Source: Euglena gracilis (taxonomy: Eukaryota > Euglenida > Euglenophyceae > Euglenales). From it: DNA of 64,000 nucleotides. The stretch is taken from the NCBI GenBank assembly GCA_039621445.1, contig CP154957.1, positions 33,497,979-33,561,978 of the forward strand, in the 5' to 3' direction. This document shows positions 56,001-64,000 of this stretch, in pieces. The position numbers and the translations under genes were made by a program. The first letter of the stretch is position 1, and every line of letters begins with the position of its first letter. Below the pieces are notes generated by a model. It was given only the letters and a program-made list of their open reading frames with translations, searched no databases and was not told where the DNA came from.

Positions 56001-59000
56001 TGAAGGCCGAGTAAATCAAAAAATGATGCCAAAAAATTCATGTGGGGGGGGTACTGTGGGGGGTTGGGGGGGTGGGGGGGGAGGGGGTGGTACTGTGGGG
56101 TACTGTGGGGGGCTCCACTTTATGCCATCACTTGTTGGGGTTGGGTTTTTCATGACCAGAAAATGGTGCTCAGCAGCCCTGATTTCCACCACTTTTGGTA
56201 CTTCCACCACTCGCTCCACGGTCACCGTCCTCTCCACGATCTTCTCCACCTCGACCAACTTCTCCACAATTTTCTCCACAGGGACCTGAACAATCTTCTC
56301 CACCTGGACGGTGACAATCTTCTCCACCTCCACAGGGACCTCCACAATACGATCCACTGTGACGATTTTGATTTTCTCAACGGGGACCTGGATGATCTTC
56401 TCCACAGGGACCTCCCGGATCCTTTCCACCACTCTCTCGACGGGGACTTCGATCACGTGATCCACCGGCACTTTCACGTTCAGGATTCCTTCTGAGTGAT
56501 ATGTGCTGACTTCCATTCGGGAAAAGAAACAGAATGCTGTTATTGTGGGAATGGTGTGGCTGTTACAACAACGCAACCCCACCCCAAGTGTAACCAGCCC
56601 CGAAAAAATTGTTGTGAAATGCTTCAGAATTATAAAAAACCATCACAGGAACCAAGCAGTGTTGCCCCATTGTTTGTTACCGTTTTAGGGGAAACATCTT
56701 TCCTTTCAACATCTCGTTCCTAAAAATAAAAAGGAAATTTTTGCTGACTGTTTGTGCAAAAATTTACAAACCCCTCATTGAGTCAACCAAATTTGGGTTT
56801 TCTATGGGCAAACCCAAATTGGAAACAATCTGAATGCAACCCCTCGGGCGGATTGGCATAAACCCAAATTTAAACAATTGGTTAATGGGTTGGTTAAAAA
56901 TGGGGGGGGGGTCCATGCTGACGGATATGCTGGACTGTTGCGTATTTGTTGACCCCTTGGGAGTGCAAGCCCCTTGGAACGTGGCTGCTTTTAGCTGGGC
57001 CATTGATGGGGAGGGGACAGGCAGGTAGGCTGCAAAATACCAAAGTGACAAGGTTTGCCCCTTGTGCAAATATTATTTCAAAAACAAACTGCACAGTTTT
57101 GTTATGGAAAACTGGGTCTAAACTGGGAAAAGGTGGGTGAGAATGCATATATTTGAAACGAGACTGGATTTTCTCATGTCAAATTGCTCAAACCTATTCC
57201 ATGATACAACAAATGCAATCTTTGATGGGGGGAAAAGCAAAGCAATCCTGTGCACAACCCGCTCGACAACCTTCTCAACAGGGACCTCAACGATCTGCTG
57301 AACCTGCACCTCCACGATCTTTTCCACAATGCGTTTTTGGCAAGGTGATGTGACAAGATACGCAGGTATTAAATCCAAGAAAACAGCAAGCTATTTGTAT
57401 GTGAAAGATTATTTTGTTTTCTCCCTCCCCAACAGATCAAATCAAAATCCTCATGCTGCAAATTGCAATTGCAACTTAAGAAGCTTGGGAGAAAAAACCT
57501 TTTCACATAATCCTGGTTCAACAGGTACTTCCACAGTTTGGGTCACTGGAACTTGCACAATCCTCTCCACAACGCACTCCACCGGGACCTCGACAATCTT
57601 CTCCACGGGGACCTTCACAATCTTTTCAATAATCTTCTCCACTGGCACCTCCACGATCTTCTCCACTTGCACCTCCTTGATCCTCTCCACCACCACCTCC
57701 ACCGGCACCTCGATTCGCTTTTCCACAGGCACAGTGACAACCCTCTCAATGATCTTTTCCACTGGAACCTCGATGTAATTGTCCACGTTGACAGTCACCA
57801 CGCGCTCCACAATCTTCTCCACTGGGACCTCTCGAATGATCTCCTTTGGAACTTCGACCAGCTTCTCGACCACAGACACAACAGAGGTTGGAGAAACTTC
57901 CCAGAGGACTGGGCACGTCACCTGTAATGCATAATGCACCAATGAACACCTCAGAGAAAAAAGAGAAGATTTTAGACAGAGAAAGGCATTTTCAAATCAG
58001 AATTCCCTGAACATTCTGGAATGACCCTTAATCTGAAACCCTGCGTACGCTTTGGCACACCTGAACATCTCCTTCTCCAGGGTAGGGTGGGGAGGAGATG
58101 TTCAGGCACCAAATACCGAAAATAAACTTCAACGATCCTGGTACTGAGACACTGCTAAAGCTTCAGCTGCATCAACACATCAAAAAACACATCCAAAATA
58201 ACCCCTTGGAAGCACATTTGGGGAAGAGAAATCAGCTCCTTAAAAAAGAAAGTCTTCCCAACTTGGGAACCTCCACGGTGTGGGTCACTGGCACCTCGAC
58301 AAGGCGTTCAACCACGCGATCCACGGGAACCTCCTTCAGGACCTCCACAACCCGCTCCACAATGCGTTCCACCGGGACCTCGATGTGGTGGATCACCTCC
58401 ACCGGGCGGATGATTTCCACAATCTTCTCCACGGGGACCTCCTTGATGGTCTCCACAGGCACCTTCACGACCCGCTCCACTATGTGCTCCACGGGAACCT
58501 CAACGGGGACCCGCACTATTTGCTGGACGGGGACCTCCACGATCTTCTCCACCTGCACTTCACAAACCCTCTCAATGATCTTCTCAACGGGCACTTCAAT
58601 GATTGTCCTAGCCATGCCCCTTTGGATCGATCCCCCATTCCAATTCTGTCTGAACCCCGCCTGGGAAACTGTCCTCTACCCTCCGACCTCGCCAAACCTG
58701 TCCTCAGAGGGCCTGTGTCCTTCCCTTCCGCTTGCTGGCAATAATTGCATTGCAATGGCACATATGTGCCAAACGTGGGCAGTTGTTCAGTTTAACAAAT
58801 GGGAGAAAAAATAAAATTCTTGAACAGTCATACCAAAGAACATCAACCCAGAGCAAAAGGCAAAGCTGTAAGGTCAAGTGTGCATAGTTATCTGCTCTGA
58901 GGAATTTCTGACAGCAAAATCCTAGAGATTTCTTGTGAATTTTCACATGGCTTTCGTTTCTTCAAACGTTCATCACCCAAGTTGAAAAAAAGACGAAGAC

Positions 59001-62000
59001 TTTTCACCCTTCTGATCAGAAATATGTTCCTCTCCCTGCCCACCAACCGGGTTCATCGGAGGGTTTTTTTTACGGGGGGGGTCGCTGAGCTCTTATCTCT
59101 TTAGAGTAAGAGCGAAGCTTACCACCCCCCCCCGAAACCCCCCCTGACCCCCCCCCCCCCGCCCCCCACCCCCCCCCTGAGTAGGCTCGGGCCCCCGCGG
59201 ACTATCGATGTGACCTGATTTCCGGACCCGAGAAATTAATAGCCTATAGGTTAGGAGAGGGTCCCTAGTTTGTCCAGAGCCCTCACTTTGCCCCCAACTC
59301 CCCGCCGGTCCGGAGATCTGGCCCGAGCAAAAAAGTTGTCTACCGTTTTTTTTCCAAAGAAATTTTGTTGGACTGGCAACAGGGGGTCATTTTTGGGGTC
59401 AAAAAATCGAAAAATTCAAAATATGGGGAGTTGAGAAAAAGTAAAGAGTACCTCATTCCACAACTTTGGGACGCCCTATCCACCGGTATGCGCGGTTTGG
59501 GTCAACTCCCCGCCTGGGCCGAGATAAGGCCGTTTTGTGGATTCGCCAGGGGGGGACTCTGCCAAAAACGGGTCATTTTTGGGGTCAAAAAATCGAAAAA
59601 TTCAAAATATCTCGAAAACGCTGGGGAGTTGAGAAAAACCAAAGAGTACCTCATTCCACAACTTTGGGACGCCCTATCCACCGGTATGCGCGGTTTGGGC
59701 CAACTCCCCGCCTGGGCCGAGATACGGCCGTTTTGGGGTTTCGCCAGGGGGGACTCTGCCATTTGGAGCCCAAAACGGGCCAAAAAACCAGTTTTTGCAA
59801 AATATCTCCAAAATGGTGGGGAGTTGAAAAAAATGTCCGGAGACCTAAATTGAAGCCCTTGGAACGCCCTATCTACTGGTATTTTGATTTCCCCGCAACT
59901 CCCTGCCCAGCCCGAGTTCTGTCCATTTTCCGCCAATTTGGACCATTTTGTACACTTTTTCCACTGTCCGACTTGGCCGTTTTCGGGCCAAAAAGTCGAA
60001 AAAAATCGAAAAAAATTTTTTTGCCCAAAAGCATGTTTTTTGGCTTCCTGGACCCGGAAAAGGTGTTTTCGAGTTGAAAATTGGTGTTTTTCGACTCCCA
60101 GGCCCATGATGGCCCTCATGACCCATGATGCGCATCATGACCAATGATGGCCATCATGACCAATGATGGCCATCATGACCCATGATGGCCCTCATGACCC
60201 ATGATGCGCATCATGACCAATGATGGCCATCATGACCAATGATGGCCATCATGACCCCGGATGGCCATCATGACCAATGATGGCCATCATGACCCCGGAT
60301 GGCCATTGTGACCAATGATGGCCATCATGACCCCGGATGGCCATGATGACCAATGATGGCCATGATGGCCGGATGGCCATCATGACCGGGCCGGGCCGCC
60401 GGGCCGGGCCGGGCCGGGCCGGGCCGCCGGGCCGGGTCTCCCAAAGAGCTCAGCTCTACGTCACACCCTGGTCCAGACCCACCCACCCAACCCAACTCCC
60501 TGGGGGGAGGGCTCGTGGACCCACTTTTGTGGGGTCCAAAAAAAATTTCAGGGGTTCGCATCGAAAATAGAGGAAGACCCGGGGGGTCACATGCACCCCC
60601 TCCGACACGGGTCACTTTCCACTTTCAAAAAACCAGCCAGCCATTTTCAAAAACCAGTCACCCACTTCCTGTCCCCCGGGGGGGGGGGGTTGGCCAAAAA
60701 TCAAAAGTTTTGGTCAAAAATCCAAAAAAAAATTCCAGCGCCGGGTTGCCACTTTCGGGGGTGGGGGGTCTGGAACCAAAACAGTCAGTCACTCCGAAAA
60801 AACCGGTCAGTCACCCAGGGCTGTACGGGAAGGACTGGGAGGGGGGGTTAGAACCAGGTTTTGAACAGTGCTGAGCTCTTAATAAGCGCGCCTCCACCCC
60901 TTCATTGACCAGGTTTTGAATTTGAATAATACTGAGCTCTTAATAAGCACGACCCCACCCCTTCATTGACCAGGCTTTGAATTTGAATAATACTGAGCTC
61001 TTAATAAGCGTGCACCAACCCTTCATTGACCCCCCCCATATAAACCGGCCCACTCCATGGAGCTCTTTTGACTGAAATGCAAGGGTTTTGTGCGCGAAAC
61101 GGGGCGCGGGGGGGGGGGTCGAAAAATGCTCATTTTCGGCTCAAAAATCACCTTTTCTGGGTCCGGGAGGCCAAAAAACATCGTGTGGGGCAAAAAAAAA
61201 ATTTGCGATTTTTTTCGACATTTTGACCCGAAAATGATCCTAAGTGCGTTGGTTTCGGCCCCAAAATGGGGCGCTGGTGGGTCAAAAAAACGCTCATTTT
61301 CGGCTCAAAAACAGTTTTTCTGGGTCCGGGAAGCCAAAAAACACCGTTTCGGGCAAAAAAATTTTCGATTTTTTTTTGACTTTTTTGGCCCAAAACGGCC
61401 AAGTCGAACAGTGGAAAAAGTGTACAAAACGGCCATCTGCGCCGAAAACGGCCGTATCTCGGGCTAGGCGGGGAGTTGCGGGGAAATCAAAATACTGGCA
61501 GATGGGGCGTTCCAAGGGCTTCAAATTAGGTCTCTGGACATTTCCTTTGATTTGGAGATATTTTGAAATTTGACATTTTTTTGGCCGAAATGGCAGAGTC
61601 CAAAGGGGGGGGGGGCTTAAAAAGGGGGGCGGGCCAATCCTACCTACCCAGTTTGGACCCCTTCGCGCCCCTCGGGCCTGCCGGGGAGTTGGGGGTCAAA
61701 CCCAGGTGATTCGGAAAACTAGAACTAAACTAGCTCGCGACTGAAGAAAAAAATCCGGATCATGGTGATAATCTGTCGGTTCTCCTGGTGGCTGGCTCCG
61801 ACCCGGGGGTTCGGGGGGGGGGGGTCGAGGGGGGGTTTCCCCCGGTAATCGGGCTGTCTAAGGGCATTTCCCAAAAAAAATTCGACGTTTTGCGTTGAAA
61901 CCCACCTGGGCCTCCAGCCCGGGACCCAAACCCACCCACCCACCCCCCTCCAGGGTTTTCCGAGTGAAAAAGGAGCCTAGTAAGCATCACAATGGGAAAA

Positions 62001-63914
62001 ATTTTCTCTGTGTACAGAGAAAATTTTGTTTGTACAACCAATTTTTGGTAACTTTTCGGTGGCACACAGGTGACATGACGCAGAAAAAAATTTGGTGATA
62101 CAGAAGTACAAAAGAATTTATTGGGTGATACGCATGCAATACAGAAAAATTGCGAAGTGATACACACGATACATAAAAAAATTTTGGGTCACACTAAGTG
62201 AGGCACACTAAGTGAATGTCTGCCCCCCACCCACCACCCACAGGGTTTCAAGTATTCCCATACAGCCCTGCCAACGCCCCGGGAAATCACTTTCAACTCC
62301 GCTTTCAAAAAACCAGTCACGGGGGGTCCGGGGTGTCCCAAAAGGTCCAAAGGAGCTGCATATCTGACTGGTTTCAACTGCATACATGCAAACCATCTCC
62401 CAGGTTTAATACTCTTTTGTAACCAAAAAATAGACTGAAAATCCCATCTTCCGTAATCTTGGAAATTGACTCTTCCACGGGGGCATGGTCTCCTGAGGAA
62501 CTCTAACAATGCGCTCAATCACCTTCTCCACAGGCACCTCGACAACATCGGTGGAATGAACTGTGACAACCCTCTCGATGCATTTCTCAACAGGTACTTC
62601 AATGATGGTCTCTTGAGGCACCTTCACGATACGCTCAATGATCTTTTCAATAGGCACTTCAATAATATCACGGGTGTGTGTCGCTGCTATGACCGTGTTT
62701 TTATTCAGGATGAATTTAAATGAACCCAACATGAAATCATCAGTTGCGCAAAACATCAGATAAAAACCACACATACATGAAGGATCCCTCCACATCAAGG
62801 ATAAAAAAAACACACAAAATATGAAGAAGGAAATGGTGAATCGACTGGATTCAGCACAAAGCAAAGATCTAAACATGGTCCTCGTTGAACAGACTTTCTC
62901 AATGACCCGTTCCACGGGCACTTCCACAATCGTTTCTTGGGGCACCTTCACAACCCGCTCAATGATTTTCTCCACGGGCACCTCAATGATATCTCGAGTG
63001 TGCGTTTGCACAACTCGTTCCACAACTTTCTCAACAGGAACTTCCCTAATGGTCTTTGTCAATAACTCTCGCAAAAAGGGAATGTCATCTATGGCAAAAC
63101 GGTATGCCATCCTGCCTGATCGTATGAATATGTAATGAAAATGTGTGGAAAATTGGGGTCCCTCTTGTGCAGGGCAGTATGGGAAGGCCTGGTGGGTGCA
63201 ATGGCAGTTTGCAAGAAAAAAGTCCTTCGGAAGGGATGGTCGAACCCCCCACCGTTGGGCCAGGGCCCCGGCGTCTGCACTGGGGGGGGGGGGTCAGGAT
63301 TTGGCTTGGGGCAAAAATCCTGAGCGGGATCGGGGCCACACCATTGCTTACTGACTTACTGGGGGGGGGTTCACTTTCAGCTTTCAAAAAACCAGTCTCA
63401 CTTTTTGAAAACCAGTCACCCACTTACTACCCCCCCCCCCCGAGGATCATTCACTATGGCAACTCGGCCAAAAAAAATCAAAGGATTTTGGTCAAAAATC
63501 CCAAAAAAAATTCCGGCACCCCACAGGGGGGGGGAGGGGGTTGGTCACTGTGGACCAAAATGGCTCCAGTCAGATCAAATCAATGGATTTTGGCCAAAAT
63601 TGCCCCAAAAAAGTTTTGGCACCTTTGGCACCGGGTGGCCAGTTTTGGACATTTCTGGCCTACTGAGTCAACAAGAAGCCCAGCCCTATAATTCTCAATC
63701 TGGAAAAAAAAACAATTCGTAGCCATTGCTTCTCAATGAGTGATGATTGTGATCTGTCAGATAATTACTCAGGTCAGGGTTCTCAACACCAAACATCGAA
63801 ATCCTGCAAAAGCATTTTTTGTCAGCTGCGAGAACTCTTGAGCTCTTGAGGAACTGTCACAACACGTTCGATCACCTTCTCCACAGGAACCTCGATGATT
63901 GTCTCTTGTGGGAC
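49945..63914 (-). CDS. Alveolin (IMC/cortical alveolar protein), multi-exon gene, 5' end beyond the window
   Basis: Alveolins are filament-forming proteins under the alveolar membrane sacs of alveolates. Thirteen exons are recognisable, read right to left at about 63914-63855, 63053-62891, 62686-62502, 58607-58271, 57864-57529, 57318-57259, 56491-56202, 55415-55317, 54977-54723, 54096-53860, 52601-52351, 50752-50494 and 50070-49945. The first ten encode the alveolin repeat (units like VEVPVEKIVERVV and VPQETIIEVPVEK); the last three encode a Gly/Ser/Tyr tail ending in LPPQQQ and TAA (49945-49947). The visible sum is roughly 880 residues. No start codon is assigned. Splice edges are approximate; several exons have lengths divisible by three and donors at a GTNCC valine codon. 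Confidence 0.88.
50494..50752 (-). CDS. Alveolin exon, Gly/Ser/Tyr-rich tail part 2
   Basis: About PCTRYSSIGGTGAGVGYSS, then AGAGTGYSSISGSGAPGGAG and GGYGSYSSTSYSGT. The acceptor follows a T-rich tract (TTTTTTCCCATGCAG); the donor is CAG before GTGGCAG. Confidence 0.75.
50795..52350 (-). other. Alveolin intron with simple repeats and hairpins
   Basis: Contains (CATA)n at 50795-50825, G and C homopolymers, GGTCTGGACCT in tandem at 52093-52125, a direct repeat CAAAGGGCTTCCCATC at about 52196 and 52288, and GGCGC hairpins at about 51390 and 51885. No gene. Confidence 0.55.
52351..52601 (-). CDS. Alveolin exon, Gly/Ser/Tyr-rich tail part 1
   Basis: Starts IVPEVSTELYSTSYSTGSKG and continues with YSVGGGYGVSGGASTGGGY and GYSSITTGGSGTG. 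Low-complexity tails follow the repeat core in many alveolins. The 3' edge could be 52323 if the other GT is used. Confidence 0.75.
53157..53534. mobile_element. TA-flanked MITE with CCCAAATAACGGGGC motif
   Basis: 378 bp between TA 53155-53156 and TA 53535-53536. Left AACCCCCCTCCCCAAATAAC and right GTTACTTGGGAGGGGGGGTT are inverted repeats. The motif CCCAAATAACGGGGCAG recurs inside at about 53200 and 53453. Confidence 0.65.
53860..54096 (-). CDS. Alveolin exon, last of the charged repeat
   Basis: Starts KIIERVIEVEVPIEIEKVVE; later VEVSGGVEIVEKIVEVEK and EVPVVVEKVIETEKIIEK. An internal GTGAGT (donor-like) lies in the VSGG block but coding continues past it. The acceptor follows a pyrimidine-rich CCCTGTTTGCGAG. 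Confidence 0.85.
54198..54626. mobile_element. TA-flanked MITE in an alveolin intron
   Basis: 429 bp between TA 54196-54197 and TA 54627-54628. Ends CCCGCCCCCCCCCTTGTCC and GGACAAGGGG through GCGGG are inverted. The interior repeats CTGCAACCCCCGACC four times with its complement GGTGGTCGTACAC. Confidence 0.65.
54723..54977 (-). CDS. Alveolin exon (85 codons)
   Basis: Starts about QSLTEVPITNVVEVPVER and ends EKIIEKIIE before GTCCCC. The densest run of VEVPVERVVER-type units in the gene. Confidence 0.85.
55317..55415 (-). CDS. Alveolin exon (33 codons)
   Basis: IVEKIVEVPREYIREVTV, then TSIKEVPVEKIVERI. 99 bp, phase 0, acceptor CGAAG and donor GTTGAG. Confidence 0.8.
55829..56128. repeat. Small TIR element beside the alveolin exon
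   Basis: ATGGCATAAAAAATGGAGCC on the left and GGCTCCACTTTATGCCAT on the right are inverted repeats. The interior repeats TACTGTGGGG several times. No target duplication recognised. It ends 73 bp from the exon at 56202. Confidence 0.5.
56202..56491 (-). CDS. Alveolin exon
   Basis: Starts near GILNVKVPVDHVIEVPVER and ends ERVVEVPKVVE or one motif earlier at GTACCA. Contains EVEKIVTVQVEKIVQVPVEK. The 5' edge is uncertain by about 20 bp. Confidence 0.8.
57259..57318 (-). CDS. Alveolin micro-exon (20 codons)
   Basis: IVEVQVQQIVEVPVEKVVER between AAAAG and GTTGTG, exactly 60 bp, phase 0. Same length as the exon at 63855-63914. Confidence 0.75.
57529..57864 (-). CDS. Alveolin exon
   Basis: 112 codons, phase 0 at both ends if it starts KLVEVPKEIIREVPVEK. 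Includes NVDNYIEVPVEKIIERVV and ends VQVPVTQTVE before GTACCT. The frame is open about 18 codons further upstream (to 57918), so the acceptor could lie there. The end is parallel to that of the previous exon (VTHTVE versus VTQTVE). Confidence 0.85.
58271..58607 (-). CDS. Alveolin exon
   Basis: About 112 codons: TIIEVPVEKIIERVCEVQ, then VPVQQIVRVPVEVPVEHIVE, IVEIIRPVEVIHHIEVP and ERLVEVPVTHTVE. The acceptor is CTAG at 58608-58611 and the donor GTTCCC. Confidence 0.85.
59385..59935 (+). repeat. Tandem repeat of about 186 bp in the large intron
   Basis: Two close copies start GGTCATTTTTGGGGTCAAAA at 59385 and 59571; a third, diverged copy follows from about 59765. Each includes GGACGCCCTATCCACCGGTA and CAACTCCCCGCCTGGGCCGA. 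Confidence 0.8.
60101..60385 (+). repeat. 19-bp palindromic minisatellite
   Basis: About 15 copies of AATGATGGCCATCATGACC or close variants. Each contains the palindrome GATGGCCATC. Confidence 0.9.
60386..60437 (+). repeat. GGCCG repeat
   Basis: Run of GGGCC/GGCCG units immediately after the minisatellite. Confidence 0.9.
60607..60815. repeat. CCAGTCAC-type interspersed repeat
   Basis: Shares CTTTCAAAAAACCAG, CCAGTCACCCACTT, the following C/G run and GGTCAAAAATCCAAAAAAAA with 63350-63640, and shares the CAGTCAGTCACT words with the MITEs at 45.8 and 47.6 kb. Ends are not defined. Confidence 0.6.
60857..61030 (+). repeat. Three tandem copies of a 55-61 bp unit
   Basis: Units start near 60857, 60912 and 60973 and contain CTGAGCTCTTAATAAGC and CCCTTCATTGACCAGG. 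Confidence 0.85.
62502..62686 (-). CDS. Alveolin exon
   Basis: Encodes THTRDIIEVPIEKIIERIV, then VPQETIIEVPVEKCIERVV and STDVVEVPVEKVIERIVR. The opening THTRDII block is a close copy of that in the exon at 62891-63053, a sign of exon duplication. Confidence 0.8.
62891..63053 (-). CDS. Alveolin exon
   Basis: Begins TIREVPVEKVVERVVQTHTR and ends near VEVPVERVIEKV. The reading frame stays open through the following 204-bp intron, but that stretch is Phe/Cys/Leu-rich with a T-rich end and does not continue the repeat. Confidence 0.8.
63335..63670. repeat. CCAGTCAC-type interspersed repeat, second intronic copy
   Basis: Starts near CACACCATTGCTTACTGAC, resembling the CATACAATTGCTTACCGAC end of the MITEs at 45812 and 47618, and continues with TTTCAAAAAACCAGTCTCAC. 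It lies in the intron between the first two visible alveolin exons. The right end is not recognised. Confidence 0.55.
63855..63914 (-). CDS. Alveolin exon (first visible)
   Basis: Encodes VPQETIIEVPVEKVIERVVT in 20 codons, between an AG at 63915-63916 and GTTCCT. The frame is open further upstream to an ATG near 63989, but that part lacks the repeat and is taken as intron. Confidence 0.65.
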
Positions 63915-64000
63915 CTTCACAGCCAGGCCAATTTTATGAAATACAATATATCTGTTCCTCACAGTTGGGGCGGGATTGAAAACCATGCCTTCAATTAATG

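Larger units (their letters stand above)
59795..61572. repeat. Fold-back structure, arms of about 300 bp
   Basis: 59795-60100 and 61268-61572 are imperfect inverted copies: GCCCTTGGAACGCCC, TTTTGATTTCCCCGCAACTC and TTTGTACACTTTTTCCACTG on the left have complements in mirror order on the right. The loop holds minisatellites and other repeats. No coding capacity seen. Confidence 0.75.
58608..62501 (-). other. Large alveolin intron full of repeats
   Basis: About 3.9 kb without alveolin repeat on the minus strand. It holds a fold-back structure, three minisatellites and a CCAGTCAC-type repeat, listed separately. A small missing exon here is possible because the phases of the flanking exons do not match cleanly. 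Confidence 0.6.

Noticed and set aside
57538-57927. Plus-strand open frames opposite alveolin exons (HLDNLLHGDLH-type peptides)
   Set aside because: They are the exact antisense of the alveolin repeat and stay open only because of its codon pattern.
60819-62270. Possible hAT element between CAGGGCTGTACGGGAA and TTCCCATACAGCCCTG
   Set aside because: The ends look like an inverted pair, but flanking 8-bp words (CAGTCACC and CCAACGCC) do not match, and the interval contains a separate fold-back structure.
62687-62890. Reading the intron between two alveolin exons as coding (it stays open for 68 codons)
   Set aside because: The stretch is Phe/Cys/Leu-rich, has a T-rich end before AG and breaks the alveolin repeat, while splicing it out restores the spacing of the THTRD module.

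Overview
The window looks like nuclear DNA of an alveolate, most probably a chromerid alga such as Chromera velia. The basis is a multi-exon minus-strand gene (49.9-63.9 kb, running off the right edge) whose exons encode the Val/Glu/Lys/Pro repeat typical of alveolins (inner membrane complex / cortical alveolar proteins). It has long repeat-filled introns, and its neighbourhood is full of retroelements. The species is an inference; the alveolin call and the mobile elements are read from the sequence. No rRNA gene, convincing tRNA gene, CRISPR array or bacterial operon was seen.

Left part (1-32 kb): minus-strand DIRS-type tyrosine-recombinase retrotransposons. After two decayed fragments (1-3.2 kb) there are three near-identical units of about 4.47 kb (4148-8612, 9016-13479, 13882-18344), each separated by the same 0.4 kb spacer, so the repeating period is about 4.87 kb. 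A fourth, partly diverged unit starts at 18747 and is split at 22335/31037 by a complete LTR element, then ends at 32017. Each unit reads, right to left, Gly/His-rich gag, reverse transcriptase, RNase H, methylase-like region and tyrosine recombinase, all broken by frameshifts or stops.

Middle part (22.3-43.9 kb): nested insertions. LTR element 1 (22336-31036) has 433-bp LTRs, a CTGC target duplication, an initiator-Met primer site, a polypurine tract and only a gag gene. A plus-strand DIRS element (32298-43845) keeps the classic DIRS-1 architecture with an internal complementary region. It is interrupted by a 1.0-kb TRIM-like element whose LTRs carry tRNA-type A and B boxes, and by LTR element 2 (34717-40589; 613-bp LTRs, AAGG target duplication), which encodes only a Trp-rich coiled-coil protein. 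Removing element 1 or element 2 restores the host element's reading frame. All three LTR elements lack reverse transcriptase but share primer-site type and a G-rich polypurine tract, which suggests one unseen autonomous partner.

Right part (43.9-64 kb): a region rich in G and C homopolymers with several small TIR elements (hAT-like with exact 8-bp duplications; a TA-flanked family with C-rich ends), simple repeats and a fold-back structure, leading into the alveolin gene. The alveolin is read right to left: 13 recognisable exons, a charged repeat core followed by a Gly/Ser/Tyr-rich tail, stop at 49945-49947. Exon edges were inferred by eye from reading frame and GT/AG sites and are approximate.
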